The translations under genes were made by a program, and so were the position numbers. Shown here piece after piece: positions 9,801 to 20,747 of a DNA stretch of 64,000 nucleotides. A model generated the notes under the pieces. It did no database searches. It was not told the DNA's origin and saw nothing but the letters and a program-made list of their open reading frames with translations. The stretch's first letter is position 1, and every line of letters starts with the position of its first letter. This DNA is from Cupriavidus sp. UYMMa02A (lineage in GTDB: Bacteria > Pseudomonadota > Gammaproteobacteria > Burkholderiales > Burkholderiaceae), in contig LRMT01000072.1 in the NCBI GenBank assembly GCA_001725945.1, positions 1 to 64,000 on the forward strand. The letters are read 5' to 3'.

Positions 9801-10175
9801 GCCTGAAATTACCTATGTCCTCGCCATTGAGAACGGCACATCGAACCTGCAGTAGTCCATTTGCTCCAGGAATGCCCATCGCATATGCCCCGTTCCTTTT
9901 GATACGCTGGCCAATGACATAATCGCCCACCGATTCTGCCCCGCGCTTGAAATCGGCAGCCCTTGAGCCCGCCGCTGCTGATAGTTAGCGAGAAAGCGAG
10001 AGCAACAGCGCAGGTAACGGATCACGCGACCTAGTGGATTTCGAGCACCAACCCACCCGGTGTCGCGTCGCAGCGACTCCAGGCTCTCCAGGCAACATTT
10101 CGGCTCACCATGCCACAACAGCCATTTTGCGGGAGAGACCCTCTCGAATCGAGCCACCGTGGCAATGGCCATCAC
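9800..10175 (-). pseudogene. ISKra4-type transposase, C-terminal fragment
   Basis: On the minus strand, KWLLWHGEPKCCLESLESL, then RFLANYQQRRAQGLPISSAG and, across frame shifts, HMRWAFLEQMDYCRFDV or LLQVRCAVLNGED. This matches the C-terminal region of the ISKra4-family transposase encoded at 25340-26815 (LVNYGARHRKGLPISSSIAE, VRVAVLNGEL). The N-terminal two thirds are absent. It abuts the intact IS at 10278 but faces the opposite way. Confidence 0.65.
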
Positions 10176-10277
10176 GAATGGTTCCCTGGCCTGCTGGCTT
10201 CTAAGGTTGTTGGCTTTCTCCCTTTGCGATTAATTCCGTTTTAACTTGCGTGGTGTCCGATAGCCGTTGTTGTTGAA

Positions 10278-11787
10278 GGAAGCCGTTAAAAAGCCCGGGA
10301 TGTCGCCCTGCATCGGCGTATCGTAGTTGTAGCAAAGAGACGGAGAACGGACATGCGATGCACAATCGTTCTCGAGTTCGATGATGGCCAGGGCACAGCG
10401 GTTAAGCGGGTGGAGTTGATGCGATTTCACCGCGCCGAACGCGGGGCCTGCGGCGACGTGGGCTTGACCCTTGAGGAAGGCAATTCATTCGTCAATTGCG
10501 TCCAGCAGGATTTTGTCAACGAGCAGATCGCTCGCTATTGCGCGTCGCAGCGACCTTGTAAGGCCTGTGGCACGCTACGTCGTGAGCACGACGAGCATTG
10601 CACCGAGCTGAAGACGACGCTGGGAAAGGTCTACTACGTTCGCCCTCGATGGAAAGCATGCAAGTGTGGTGCTGACAAATCGAGGTATGTGTCGCCGCTT
10701 AAGAATTTCTTTAAGAAGCAAGCACAGCGGAGCTGCGATGGCTGCATGCTGAACTCGGCGCCACAATGCCCTACCGGCAGGCCATGCGGGTCATGGACCT
10801 CTTGTCGCCAACTTCCGGACGCGATAGCCACGTCACCATCCGCAATCACACCATGGCCGTAGGCAAATACCTCCAGCATGCAAGGCCCGTGCGGCGGTGG
10901 TGCGAGGAAAGAAAACCCATTGCCGAGCTTGGCATCGACGTTGGCTACGGTAAGCGTGCACGAAGCAATCGCAAGGGCGCCAGCAAAGACAATCGCGCAG
11001 AAGCGTACAAGAGCTCATCGTCGATAGCCGTCGTCGTTGCGGCATTAGGCCAGAGTGGCAAACAACCACGGGTTTGGGCATCCGCCATGCCGCGCACCAA
11101 GCGACTGCACGAAGAGATGACGAAATTCTTGGAGGACAGCGGATACAACGATCCCAACGAAGTCTGTGTCGTGACTGATGGCGCCCGGGATCTTGCCGGG
11201 GTCTCTGGCAACCTTCCGTTCGATACCGAATGGGTACTCGATTGGGCCCACATTGGCCGAATGATGCGGCACGTCGATCAAGCTATCGCGCCTCTAGCCT
11301 ATGGGCGCCTTTCGGCCGATGGATCAGTGTTCGAGCTTTGGGAGACCTTTGTTCGTTTCCGAAGTGACGTCTGGACTGGTCAGCCGGTGCGTTGGCAGAA
11401 CCTGGCTAAAAAGTTGATTCGTCTGCTCGAGTTGCTAAGGAGCTTGACCCCAAATGGAGCCTCGCAGCAGAACAAGCCCGCGATAAGCTTCTTAATCTAG
11501 TTTGCTACCTCAACAGCAACTTTGATTCACTGATCGACTACCGAACCCGACAGCGAGTTGGCCTACGAATCGCAACCGGCTTTGTCGAATCATCTATCAA
11601 TCGAATCATTGGTCGCCGCATGTGCAAGGGGCAACATATGCGGTGGACTCCCGCGGGAGCGCGCAAGTGAGCGTTGCCCTCTTGAATCAGGAGTTTCAGG
11701 GTCTCGCTCAGCGAGAGGTTCCGTAGATTGGGCAACGACGTGTGTCTTGCCCTGGCAAAGACCGTCCCGGGCTTTTTAACGGCTTCC
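10278..11787 (+). mobile_element. ISKra4-family insertion sequence with 23-bp terminal inverted repeats
   Basis: The 23 bases at 10278-10300 begin GGAAGCCGTTAAAAAGCCCG. They are repeated exactly, inverted, at 11765-11787. Similarity continues outward for some bases (AGCCGTTGTTG versus AGCCACTGTTG), so the true tips may lie slightly beyond. The element of about 1.5 kb encloses a transposase of the ISKra4 type. Its right end is about 27 bases from the stop of the last gene of the CoA-metabolism operon. Confidence 0.82.
10353..11726 (+). pseudogene. ISKra4-family transposase (frame broken)
   Basis: A DDE-type transposase for the surrounding element. The N-terminal part includes the zinc-ribbon-like pattern CKACGTLRREHDEHC and KACKCGADKSRYVSPLK, then MPYRQAMRVMDLL, DVGYGKRARSNRKGASKDNR, VVTDGARDLAGVSG, WVLDWAHIGRMMRHVDQA and FVESSINRIIGRRMCKGQ then MRWTPAGA. 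Three breaks (near 10757 CTCGGGC, near 11428 GAGGTT, near 11667) each need one extra base. The repaired protein of about 457 residues ends at TAG 11724. Whether it is inactive or merely mis-sequenced cannot be decided here. Confidence 0.75.
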
Positions 11788-11813
11788 GGCAACAGTGGCT
11801 GAGCACCCCAACT

Positions 11814-13396
11814 TCACGTCCTGAAGTACGCGGCCGGCGGCTCTTCCAGAAGCCTGGCTTCATGATCTTGCCTGCCGGTGTCATCGGCAGGGAATTGCAG
11901 AAGAAGATTTGGCGTGGCACCTTGTAATCGGCCAGCAGCATATGGCAGTAATCGATAAGGGATTCCGCCGTTGGTTGCGTGCCGGGCTTGGGCACTACGT
12001 AGTAACGCCCCACTTCTCCAAGCACCGGATCCGGAACGCCAATGCCGCCAACCATCAGGACGTCCGAATGACGCAACAGCACATTCTCAACTTCGATCGG
12101 GTAGACATTGAAGCCGCCCTGCACGAACATTTCTTTGCTTCGGCCCATTAGGGTGACGAGACCGGCGTTATCGCGATAACCGAGATCCCCGGTATGTAAC
12201 CAACCATCCGAGAACAATGCGGCCGATTCGACTGGCATATCCAGATATCCGGTAACGATCAATTCACCACGGATCCACAGTTCACCCGTTTCCCCTTCCG
12301 CCGCGTCGCGCCCATCCGGGGTCACAATCCGCAGATCACGCCGGGCAACGGCATGCCAACAGAGCGAACCGTCGCGTCAAAATCGCTATCCCATGGCGAC
12401 ATCAGCGCCGCCCCCGACGTCTCTGACAAGCCGTAGAGATTCATCACTTTTGCCTGTGGAAACATCTGCTGAAGCTGCTGCAAGAGGTTGGGGTCTGCGT
12501 TCGCCCCACCCGTTATCACGAGCCTGACGCGCTCCTGGTCGAGTCGGCCGATCGCCTCCTCCCGCAACAACAGCGTGTGCATGGTCGGCACGCCGACGAC
12601 GATGGTGGGTGGAAATGACAGCATGTCCGAGATGACCTGCTTGGGACTGAAGGTCGGAATCAGCAGAGTTGTGCCGCCGCCTAACAGCATGGCAAGGAAG
12701 CCGCAGGTCAGGCCACCGACGTGGTTGAGCGGCAAGGCAAGCGTCATCAGGTCGTTCGGACCCAGACCCAGATGACTGCATTGCGCCGCCGCCGAGGCAA
12801 GCTGGCTGCGGTGGGTAATCAACGCCCCCTTTGGCTTGCCTGTGGTTCCCGACGTGTAGATCAGGACCAGTGGATCATCCGAGGCAGTGTTTGCCTGGCT
12901 CGCTCAAGCCTCGCCTTGTCCAGCGCGGTAGCAAGCAATATTTCAAGGCACTGCCCCGTGGAAGGTCGGGACTTCCGGTGAAGAAGTAGCGCTGCACGGT
13001 AGGCAGCCGGTTGCTCATGCCAGCGAAGTAGGCGACGTAATCCATATCGTTCGCCACTGCAGGCGCAATGATCGCCCTCACCTTCGCATGGTTCACGATG
13101 TAATCGATTTCGCTTTCACGGTAACGCACACTAAGTCCGACCAGAATTGCCCCAATCTTGGCCGCTGCCAGATAGGCCAGTAGCCATTCAGGTTGGTTAA
13201 GACCAAGTATTCCCAGCCGGTCACCCTTACTGAAGCCCAGATCCAGGAGGCCGCACGCAAGATGATCCGAACCCCGGTCGAGCTCAGCAAAGGTGATTGG
13301 CAGCCCCTGGTAAATCAGTGCGGCCCGGTCCGGCTGCTGGGCCACATTTCGTTTGAGTGCCATCCAGACGCGATCGATTCTGACTGGTTCATTCAT
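11814..13396 (-). CDS. Acyl-CoA synthetase, last gene of the Atu-like operon (frame broken)
   Basis: An ANL-family acid:CoA ligase beginning MNEPVRIDRVWMALKRNVAQ at 13396. Motifs in order: GDRLGILGLNQPEWLLAYLA, YTSGTTGKPKGALITH (read across the break near 12895), GPNDLMTLALPLNHVGGL, VITGGANADPNLLQQL, NLYGLSETSG, GELWIRGELIVTGYL, GWLHTGDLGYRD, KEMFVQGGFNVYPIEVE and LPMTPAGKIMK. The frame changes near 12895, 12322 and 11860, each repaired by one base. The repaired tail is RLLEEPPAAYFRT, stopping at 11814. It would activate a carboxylic acid feeding the operon. It sits 66 bases after a second ligase and is immediately followed by the IS. Confidence 0.82.
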
Positions 13397-13462
13397 GCTC
13401 GGTTCCCGATGTATGTGGTATGTACCTGAATGAAACTGCGCCTCTCCTGAGGTGCCCGCTGT

Positions 13463-15046
13463 TCACGCTTTCTGTGCAGAGAAACAGTCTTCGTGCTGCT
13501 TGCGCAAAACGTGCTTCTGGATTTTCCGGTGGCAGTCAGCGGAAGTGAGTCGATAAACTTCACGGCCTTTGGGACCTCGAACTTGCCGAGATTGGCGCGG
13601 CAATGGTCAATCAACTCCTGCTCAGTGCAGGTGGCATCTGCCTTCAGCACGATGAATGCACAGATGGCCTCGCTCCAGTGAGGATGCGCGAGGCCCACCA
13701 CGGCGACGCCTGCCACAGCCGGATGACCGAGGATCGTGGATTCGACCTTGATGCTGGCAACGTTCTCTCCGCCGGTCTGATCATGTCCTTCTTGCGATCA
13801 AGAAAGAGCAACTGGCCGCCGTCATCGATCAATCCCAGATCACCGGTGTGGTGCCATCCGTACTTCTGCACAGCTTGGGTGGCCGCAGGATCCTTGAAGT
13901 AGCCAAGCATCACGTTGGGCCCGCGATGCACGATTTCGCCCACCTCTCCCGGCGCGAGCAGCTCGCCGTCATCATCCATGATCGCGGTTTCGCATACCGC
14001 GGTAGATATGCCCCAGTAATTGGCATCGCGCTGCGGATGCTCAACCGGGCGGAAGCTCATGGTGACCGGATATATTTCTGTCTGCCCAGTCACCAGCATG
14101 ATGTTGGAACTCAACGTCTCGGCGATCTTGTTGACGAGCGGGCGCGGCATGGGTGCCATGGCATAGATGCAAAGCCGCAGCGATGAAAAGTCCGCCATCG
14201 GCGCCTGGGGATCGGCCAGCAGCGCGCCGTACATCATGGGCAGGCCAACAAGTACAGAAATCTTCTCCCGCGCGATGGCCGCGATCACCGCCGGGGCGCT
14301 GAAACCGCGCGCGACCACCAGGCACGACCCTGCCGAGAAGGCTGTGGCCGCAACCACATGCTGGCCACAATGAAACAGCGGCAAAATCCCGCTCACAACG
14401 TCCTTTTCGGTAAACGCAACGTCGATAGGTTGGCTAGCATCGCGCTGTACACCGACGCGTGCGAATGCACTGCGCCCTTTGGATTGCCCGTAGTACCGCT
14501 CGTGTACATGACGAGCGCAGGCTGCTGGCTGTCGATGTCGACTTCCGGCAAGGCAGTCGGGCGTCCACGCGTCGCGCTCTCGAGTGTCGTACCGCTTGCA
14601 CTTCCCCCGCCGACGCTGGCCATGACGACCGGCAGGCCAAGGTCGCCGAGCAATGCCGCCATCTGCGACTGCTGGCAGAACGCTTCATCGGCGACGATGC
14701 AAGAGACCTCCGCATGGCGCAGGATGTAGCGAATCTGGACCGGATCGAGCTGGATATTGACTGGGACCCAGATATGGCCTGCCTTGTGGATGCCATGAAT
14801 GGCCACCAACATATCGGCTGAGTTCGCACATAGCGTAGCCACCTGAACGCGCCCCGGATGTGCTTCAAGCAAGTAGTTGGCGAACTGGGAGCTGAGATCA
14901 TCCAGTTCCCGGTAGAACAGGCGGCGATCGCCATCGACGATGGCCAATCGCGCGCCGAATTTGGCGGCGGTCCGGTGCAGCACGTCGCCGAGGGCGATAC
15001 GGCGGATACGCCGACTCTCGGCCGACACGAGCAAGTCTTCCATCAT
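13463..15046 (-). CDS. Acyl-CoA synthetase (frame broken)
   Basis: The second ANL-family ligase of the operon starts at 15046. Visible motifs are YTSGTTGNPKGAVHSH (phosphate loop), MSGILPLFHCGQHVVAA, VLVGLPMMYGALL, VTGQTEIYP, GEIVHRGPNVMLGYF, GWHHTGDLGLIDDGG, DRKKDMI and GKIQKHVLRKQ. Frame breaks near 14395, 13775 and 13530 are each single-base. The last is an AAAAA run read as AAAA, after which the true tail HEDCFSAQKA ends at 13463. The two ligases are only moderately similar, suggesting different substrates or chain lengths rather than a recent duplication. Compare AtuH-type ligases in acyclic terpene pathways. Confidence 0.82.
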
Positions 15047-15085
15047 TGTCTCCTCTTATTTTCGCGTCGCTCATACCTCGCAAGC

Positions 15086-15907
15086 TCAGCCTGCCGGGTG
15101 CGCCATCTGTTCCTTTGCCGCCGCGTCGATCATCGGCTTGACGCTTTCGATGGCGCCGCCGCCGTCGCAGGGAATGATGGCCCCCGAGACATAAGACGCG
15201 GCAGGTGAAGCCAGGAACATGGCCAGGTTGGCGATATCTCCGGCGGTGCCAAGCCGGCCGAGTGGGACCAGGCGCTCCACCGGGGAACCGCTCCCATCGT
15301 CCTGAGGCGCAAGGCGGCGCATCCCCTCGGTATCGGCAATCGGTCCCGGCGAGATGGCATTGACACGGATGCCGGCGCTACCCCATTCGATCGCAAGCAC
15401 TCGCGTGAGTTGGTCGACCCCTGCCTTGGCGGCACAGACATGTGCCTGATAGCGAATCGGAACGACCGACTGCGGTGCCGTGATGTTGATAACCGAAGCG
15501 CCCGGGCTGACGAGGTGAGCAAACGCCTGGCGCATCACGTGAAATGTGCCGTTGAGATCGATATCGACCACCACCTTGAAGCCATTGGAAGAAAGCTGAT
15601 TGACCTCGGCAAGAAAATTTCCAGCGGCGCCGGAAACCAGCGCGTCGATCTTGCCGAAGCGCTCGCGGGCCGTCGCGAAGGCGCGCCCCACGGCATCGAA
15701 GTCGCGCACGTCGGCCGTCACACCCAGCACTTGCGCGCCATGCGTGCTCAGCGCTGCCACTGCGGCGTCCACGTTCTCTTGCTTGCGGCTGGCCACGGTC
15801 ACGTTGGCACCGTGTTGCGCAAAGGCGTGGGCGATGCCCAGATTAATACCGGTGGTGCCGCCGAAGACAAAGACGTGCCGACCGGTGAAGTCGAAAGATA
15901 CACTCAT
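15086..15907 (-). CDS. SDR oxidoreductase, 2,4-dienoyl-CoA reductase-like
   Basis: An intact 273-residue Rossmann protein. The cofactor loop FVFGGTTGINLGIAHAFA is near residues 13-30, VTADVRDFDAVG near 60-72, and VSGAAGNFLAEVNQLSSNGF gives the AGN(F) motif typical of dienoyl-CoA reductases. The usual SDR YxxxK pair is replaced by the dienoyl-CoA reductase arrangement (YQAHVCAAKAGVDQLTR, with AIEWGSAGIRVNAISPGPI). In this family NADPH reduces conjugated 2,4-dienoyl-CoA, a step needed to degrade unsaturated acyl chains such as those from isoprenoids. It is separated by 36 bases from the dehydrogenase gene before it in the operon. Confidence 0.85.
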   Translation of the reverse strand: MSVSFDFTGRHVFVFGGTTGINLGIAHAFAQHGANVTVASRKQENVDAAVAALSTHGAQVLGVTADVRDFDAVGRAFATARERFGKIDALVSGAAGNFLAEVNQLSSNGFKVVVDIDLNGTFHVMRQAFAHLVSPGASVINITAPQSVVPIRYQAHVCAAKAGVDQLTRVLAIEWGSAGIRVNAISPGPIADTEGMRRLAPQDDGSGSPVERLVPLGRLGTAGDIANLAMFLASPAASYVSGAIIPCDGGGAIESVKPMIDAAAKEQMAHPAG

Positions 15908-15943
15908 GGAAATGGCTCCTGTTGTTGTCGACTTTGCCCGCCG

Positions 15944-17130
15944 TCAGCGCGCCGCGCGCAGCAGTTCCTCGGCAATGATCATGCGTCGCACCTCGCTGGT
16001 GCCGCCGCCGATCGTGGCGAGCTTGGCATTGCGGTAATGGCGGTTGACCTCGGTCTCCCAGATAAAGCCGGAGCCGCCATGGATCTGCACGGCCTTGTCG
16101 GTCACCGAGAGCAGCATCTCGCCAACCCGCAGGATGGAGGCCGCGCATAGCTTATGGAGATCGCCGCGGCCACCGCCGCCTCGCTCCAGGTCGTTGCAGG
16201 CCATCAGCGCACGGTAGGCCAGCGCACGCGCGGCCTCAAGTTCGACATACATGTCCGCCAGCATCGCCTGCACCATCTGGAATGAGCCGATTGGCTTGCC
16301 GAACTGCTGGCGGGTACTGGCATACTCGAGCGACAAGTCCAGGCAGCGCTGGGCCGAGCCAATACACGGCAAGGCCAGGAAGGCTCGCTCGATGTCGAGC
16401 CCGCTCATCACGACGGCCACACCGCGGTTCTCGCCGCCAATCAGGTTGCGCGCCGGCACGCGGCACTCGTCGAACACCAGCTCGCCCGTGGGAGCGCCGC
16501 GCCAGCCCATCTTGACCAGCTTCTGCGCCACGCTGAAGCCAGGAAATCCCTTTTCCACGATGAAGGCCGAGATCCCCTTGGCGCCCAGCGCCGGATCGGT
16601 CTTGGCATAGACCAGGATGACGTCGGCCACCGGACCGTTGGAGATGAACATCTTGCGGCCGTTCAGCACATAGTCGTCGCCATCGCGCCGCGCCGTAGTG
16701 CGCATGCTGCCCAGTGCATCCGAGCCGGCGTCCGGCTCCGTTAGCGCGAGCGCGCCCACCCACTCGCCGGAACACAGCCGTGGCAGGTAGTGCTGTTTCT
16801 GCGCGTCGGTGCCATTGCGCAGAATGTTGTTCAGACACAGGTTCTCGTGCGGGCCCCAGATGAAGCCGGCATTGGCGTTCCAGTAGCCGAAGCTTCCGCC
16901 ACCATGCCGGCAGAGAACAGGTCCATGCCGGACCCGCCAAACTCGGTCGGTGCGGTAATGCCGAGATAGCCGGCGGCACCGAGCATGGGCATCAGATGCT
17001 CGGGATACCAGTCTTCGTTGTCCATGCGAGACAACAGCGGCGCCAGCTCGGCCCTGGCAAAGCGAAAGGCCTGATCGTAGACTTCGCGCTGCTCCTGCGA
17101 GAGGTCGAATTGGGAAGTTGATGTCGTCAC
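15944..17130 (-). CDS. Acyl-CoA dehydrogenase, isovaleryl/citronellyl-CoA type (one frame break)
   Basis: An FAD-dependent acyl-CoA dehydrogenase of about 395 residues. I chose the GTG at 17128-17130, with AGGAG five bases upstream and VTTSTSQFDLSQEQREVYDQ as the N-terminus. Signature 1 is ALTEPDAGSD; the flavin and dimer regions include QFGKPIGSFQMVQAMLADMY. The usual catalytic Glu near the C-terminus is replaced (LATIGGGTSEVRR), while GLDIERAFL retains the helix-G Glu used as catalytic base by isovaleryl-CoA dehydrogenase. This points to branched or isoprenoid acyl-CoA. A single-base loss near 16905 disrupts AEAFGYWNANAGFIWG. The enzyme probably makes the alpha,beta-unsaturated CoA that the adjacent carboxylase uses. 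Confidence 0.87.
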
Positions 17131-17161
17131 GGCGTCTCCTGATATTTGTTTTTCGTCCGAC

Positions 17162-18768
17162 TCAGATGCGGAGGATCCCCTGCTGCCGTTCGGCAAATGG
17201 CGCGTTGAGCGCTGCGGAAAGCGCCACCCCCAGCGCATTGCGCGTATCGACCATATCGAGCACGCCGTCGTCGCGAAGCTCCGAGGTCTGGTAGTACACA
17301 CTGTTGCTGTGGTTGTAGTCGTGCTGGATCTGGTCGTGGATGGCCTGGATTTCCGCCGGGTCCGGCTGTTTCCCCTCGCGCGCCAGCGCCGCGATCTTTA
17401 TCTGCGATAGCGTACGGGCTGCCTGTTCGGCGCCCATGGTGGCGCACTGCGAATGCGGCCACGCGAACAGGAAGCGCGGCTCGTAGCCACGACCGGCCAT
17501 GCCGTAGTTGCCGGCGCCGAACGAGGCATGGCAGAGCACGCTGAACTTGGGCACGCGCACATTGCTCTGCACCATGATCATCTTGGCGCCATCCTTGGTA
17601 ATGCCACGATGCTCGTAGTCGCGCCCGATCATGAAGCCGGTGATGTTGTGCAGGAACAGCAACGGCACGCCGTCGCGATCGCACAGTTCCATGAAATTCG
17701 TGGCCTTCTCCGCCGCCTCGCTGAAGAGCACGCCGTTATTGGCCAGGATGCCAATCTTGTAGCCCCACAGATAGGCGTAGCCGCACACCAGCGTGGTGCC
17801 ATAGTCGGGCTTGTACTCGTGGAACAGGCTGCCATCGACAAGACGCGCAATGACCTCGCGCATGTCGAATTGCTTCTTGATGTCGTCGGGAATGATTCCG
17901 TAGAGCTCGTCCGGGTCATAGTAAGGCGCCTCCGGCTCGCGCGTGTCCACCGCCTGCTTGGGACGGCGGCGCAACGTGCCGACGATCTCGCGCGCCAGCG
18001 CGATGCCCTGGCTCTCCGAGTCCACTGCGTAGTCGGCCGTGCCGGAAATCCGCGTGTGAACATCGGCGCCGCCCAGTTCGGCTGCGCTGATGTCTTCCCC
18101 TGTCGCAGCCTTGACCAGTGGCGGCCCGCCCAGGAAGACGCCACTGGAGCCACGCACCATGATCGAATAGTCGGAAAGGGTCGGCACATAGGCACCGCCC
18201 GCCGTGCAATGGCCCATGGCTACCGCGACCTGCTCCACGCCGGCGGCCGACAGGCGGCATTGGCTGTAGAACATGTGTCCGCCCTCATGGAAGATATCCA
18301 TCTGCATGGGCAGGTAAGCGCCCGCGCTGTCGACCAGGTGGACGATTGGCAGGCGGTTCTCCAGCGCGATCCTGAGGGCGCGGATCGACTTCCTGGCGCC
18401 CAGGGGATACACTGCGCCACCCTTGATGCGCCGTCATTGGCGAGCACCATGACCTCGCGGCCATTAACCACGCCGATGCCGGAGACGATACCCGCGCCCT
18501 TGATGTGCGCGTCATACTTGGCATGGTTGGCTGCCAGGGGCGACAGCTCGAGGAACGGCGTTCCTGGATCGAGCAACAGGTCCAGGCGCTCGCGCACCAG
18601 CAGCTTGCCCTGGTCGCGCAAGCGCTTGACGTCGCGCTCCGGGCGCACATGGCGCACGTCGTGCATCATCGCCAGGAATTCCTCGCGCACGCGCAGGTTA
18701 TGCGTGCGGTTGGCCTTGTAGCTCTCGGAGCGGGTGTTGATGCGGGACTCGATGCGGCGCATGCTCAT
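17162..18768 (-). CDS. Acyl-CoA carboxylase beta (carboxyltransferase) subunit, methylcrotonyl/geranyl type (one frame break)
   Basis: The carboxyltransferase half of a biotin-dependent 3-methylcrotonyl-CoA or geranyl-CoA carboxylase, about 535 residues. The start overlaps the alpha-subunit stop as ATGA. Motifs include VMVLANDGAIKGGAVYPLG (rebuilt across a one-base loss near 18432), LVDSAGAYLP, GHCTAGGAYVPTLSDY, FLGGPPLVKAATGED, ELGGADVH, LILANNG-like GILANNGVLFSE, LFLHNITGFMIGRDYEH and GAGNYGMAGRGYEPRF. Where methylcrotonyl-CoA carboxylases usually have HFGRIFYNQ, this protein has EGGHMFYSQ. As I recall, a Phe-to-Gly change here enlarges the pocket in geranyl-CoA carboxylase. That favours a larger substrate than methylcrotonyl-CoA. 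Confidence 0.88.
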
Positions 18769-20747
18769 TCCTCCCCGGCTTCAAGCCGCACCAGCAGTGC
18801 GTCGCGGTCGAACACGTCCCCTTTCGCAAAGGGCAGCTCCGCGACCACGCCGTCGCGGGCCGCTTCGAGGTTGAGTTGCATTTTCATACTCTCGATGACA
18901 ATCATGGTTTGGCCCGCACTCACGCGATCGCCGGCAGCGACCGCCAGTTCGACCACGGTGCCCGGCATCGGCGCCAGGCAGACGTCGCCCTCTTTCGCGT
19001 CGGCGTCGCCGCCGCGCACCGGATCGCGAAGCGTGACCGTCCACGCGCGCCCGAAGGCGTGGACATAAGCGGTCTCGCCGTGCTGGGCGACCCAGACGAC
19101 GTGGGTGCAGCCGCCCAGCGTGAGTGCAAGACTGCGTCCGGCTTGTCTTCCTTCACCACATCGGACGCCACGCCGTCGATATCGACCCGCCCGCCACGTG
19201 CATGGCGCACAAGCGCTACCTGATGGCGCCCGCCGGTACCCAGTTCCGCTGTCAGCTTCATTCGTTTCTCCAGTCTTGCATCGCGCCAGGGATCGCTGGG
19301 GGTGCAAAGCGCGCATCGGCCAGCGTGCGGTTACTCAGCAAAGCCGCCGCCAGCACCAGTGCGGCCTGTTCCGGCGTAGGTGCCGGTATCTGCAGCGCTG
19401 CCTTGTGTTCTTCCAGAAAGCTGGTGCAGGTGTTTCCCGCGGCGAACTCGGGGTGTGCCAGGACACGTTCGAGGTAAGCCGCGTTGGTGGTCACGCCAAG
19501 TACGACCGTGTGCGCGAGCACGGCACGCATGCGCTCGATGGCTTCGGCACGGGTCGCGCCACGCACGATCAGTTTGGCGAGCATCGGGTCGAACGCCGAG
19601 GTCACGTTGTCACCCTCTTGCACGCCCGCATCCAGGCGGAAGCCCTCCACCTCCGGCGGGTGAAACACCCGCAGCTTTCCGGTGGCCGGCATGAAATCGC
19701 GCTCTGCATCCTCGGCGCAAAGGCGGCACTCGATCGCATGCCCCTTGAGTTGAATCCCGTCCTGGCTGAAGCCTAGCGACTCGCCCTCCGCAATGCGGAT
19801 CTGCTCGGCGACGATATCCAGGCCGGTGATCATTTCCGTCACGGGATGCTCCACCTGGATGCGCGTGTTCATTTCGAGAAAGTAGACGCCCCCGAAGGAT
19901 CGACCACGAATTCCACGGTGCCCGCCGAGGCATAGCCAACCTCCCTCGCCAGGGCCACCGCCTGGGCGCCCATTGCCTCGCGTAGCGACGCATCCACGAA
20001 CGACGATGGCGCTTCCTCGATCACCTTCTGATGGCGGCGCTGGATCGAGCATTCGCGCTCACCCAGATGCACCACGTTGCCGTGCTGATCGCCCAGTACC
20101 TGGATCTCGATATGACGCGGGCGTTCGATGTACTTCTCGAGGAACACCCGCCCATCGCCAAATGCGGCCTGTGCCTCGCTGGTGGTGCGCTCGAATGCCG
20201 TTCGGCAGGTCTGCGGGTCGCCGTCTTGAATGACCCGCATGCCCTTGCCGCCGCCACCAGCACTGGCTTTCAGGATGACCGGGAAGCCGATCGAGAACGC
20301 CACGTCGAGCGCGTGGTCGGCATTGCGGATTTCGCCGTCGTAGCCGGGAATCGTGTTGACGCCCGCTTGCTGCGCGATCCGTTTGGAGCGGATCTTGTCG
20401 CCCATCGCATCGATCGCGTCAGCGCCAGGGCCGATGAAGCGGATGCCCGCCACATCGAGGGCGCGGGCGAACTCGGCATTCTCCGAAAGGAATCCAAAGC
20501 CCGGGTGCACCGCATCCGCACCTGTCGCCCGGCAGGCCGCAAGTATGTTGTCGATCGACAGGTAGGCAGCCACTGGCGTGGCCCCGTCGATCCGATAGGC
20601 CTCATCGGCCAGACGTACCGCCAGCGAGTCCTGGTCCGCTTCGTGATAGACGACGACGGCGCGCTTGCCCAGGCGCCGGCAGGTGCGGAGAATGCGCGCC
20701 GCGATTTCGCCGCGGTTCGCGATCAACACCGTATGGATGGGGGTCAT
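18765..20747 (-). CDS. Acyl-CoA carboxylase alpha subunit: biotin carboxylase plus BCCP (frame broken)
   Basis: The biotin-carrying half of the carboxylase, starting MTPIHTVLIANRGEIAARIL at 20747 with an ATGA overlap to the upstream gene. Biotin carboxylase motifs are HPGFGFLSENAEFA, KASAGGGGKGMR (ATP grasp), ERECSIQRRHQKVIEEAPS and FLEMNTRIQVEHPVTE. The BT linker domain follows, and the C-terminal biotinyl domain has ESMKM with the biotin Lys. The frame is lost near 19885 (TCCGGG), 19262 (GAAATG read as GAATG) and 19135, each repaired by one base. The 19262 break mimics an ATGA-coupled start, but repair gives one continuous chain of about 661 residues, the usual length for these alpha subunits. 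Confidence 0.87.

Noticed and set aside
17453..18721. Long plus-strand frame (422 codons) opposite the carboxylase beta subunit
   Set aside because: It lies antisense to a conserved carboxyltransferase with all motifs. Long antisense frames are expected in high-GC genes.
19258..19264. ATGA overlap suggesting separate biotin carboxylase and BCCP proteins
   Set aside because: Adding one A (GAATG to GAAATG) joins the two into one chain of normal alpha-subunit length, and single-base losses are common here, so a split subunit is unlikely.
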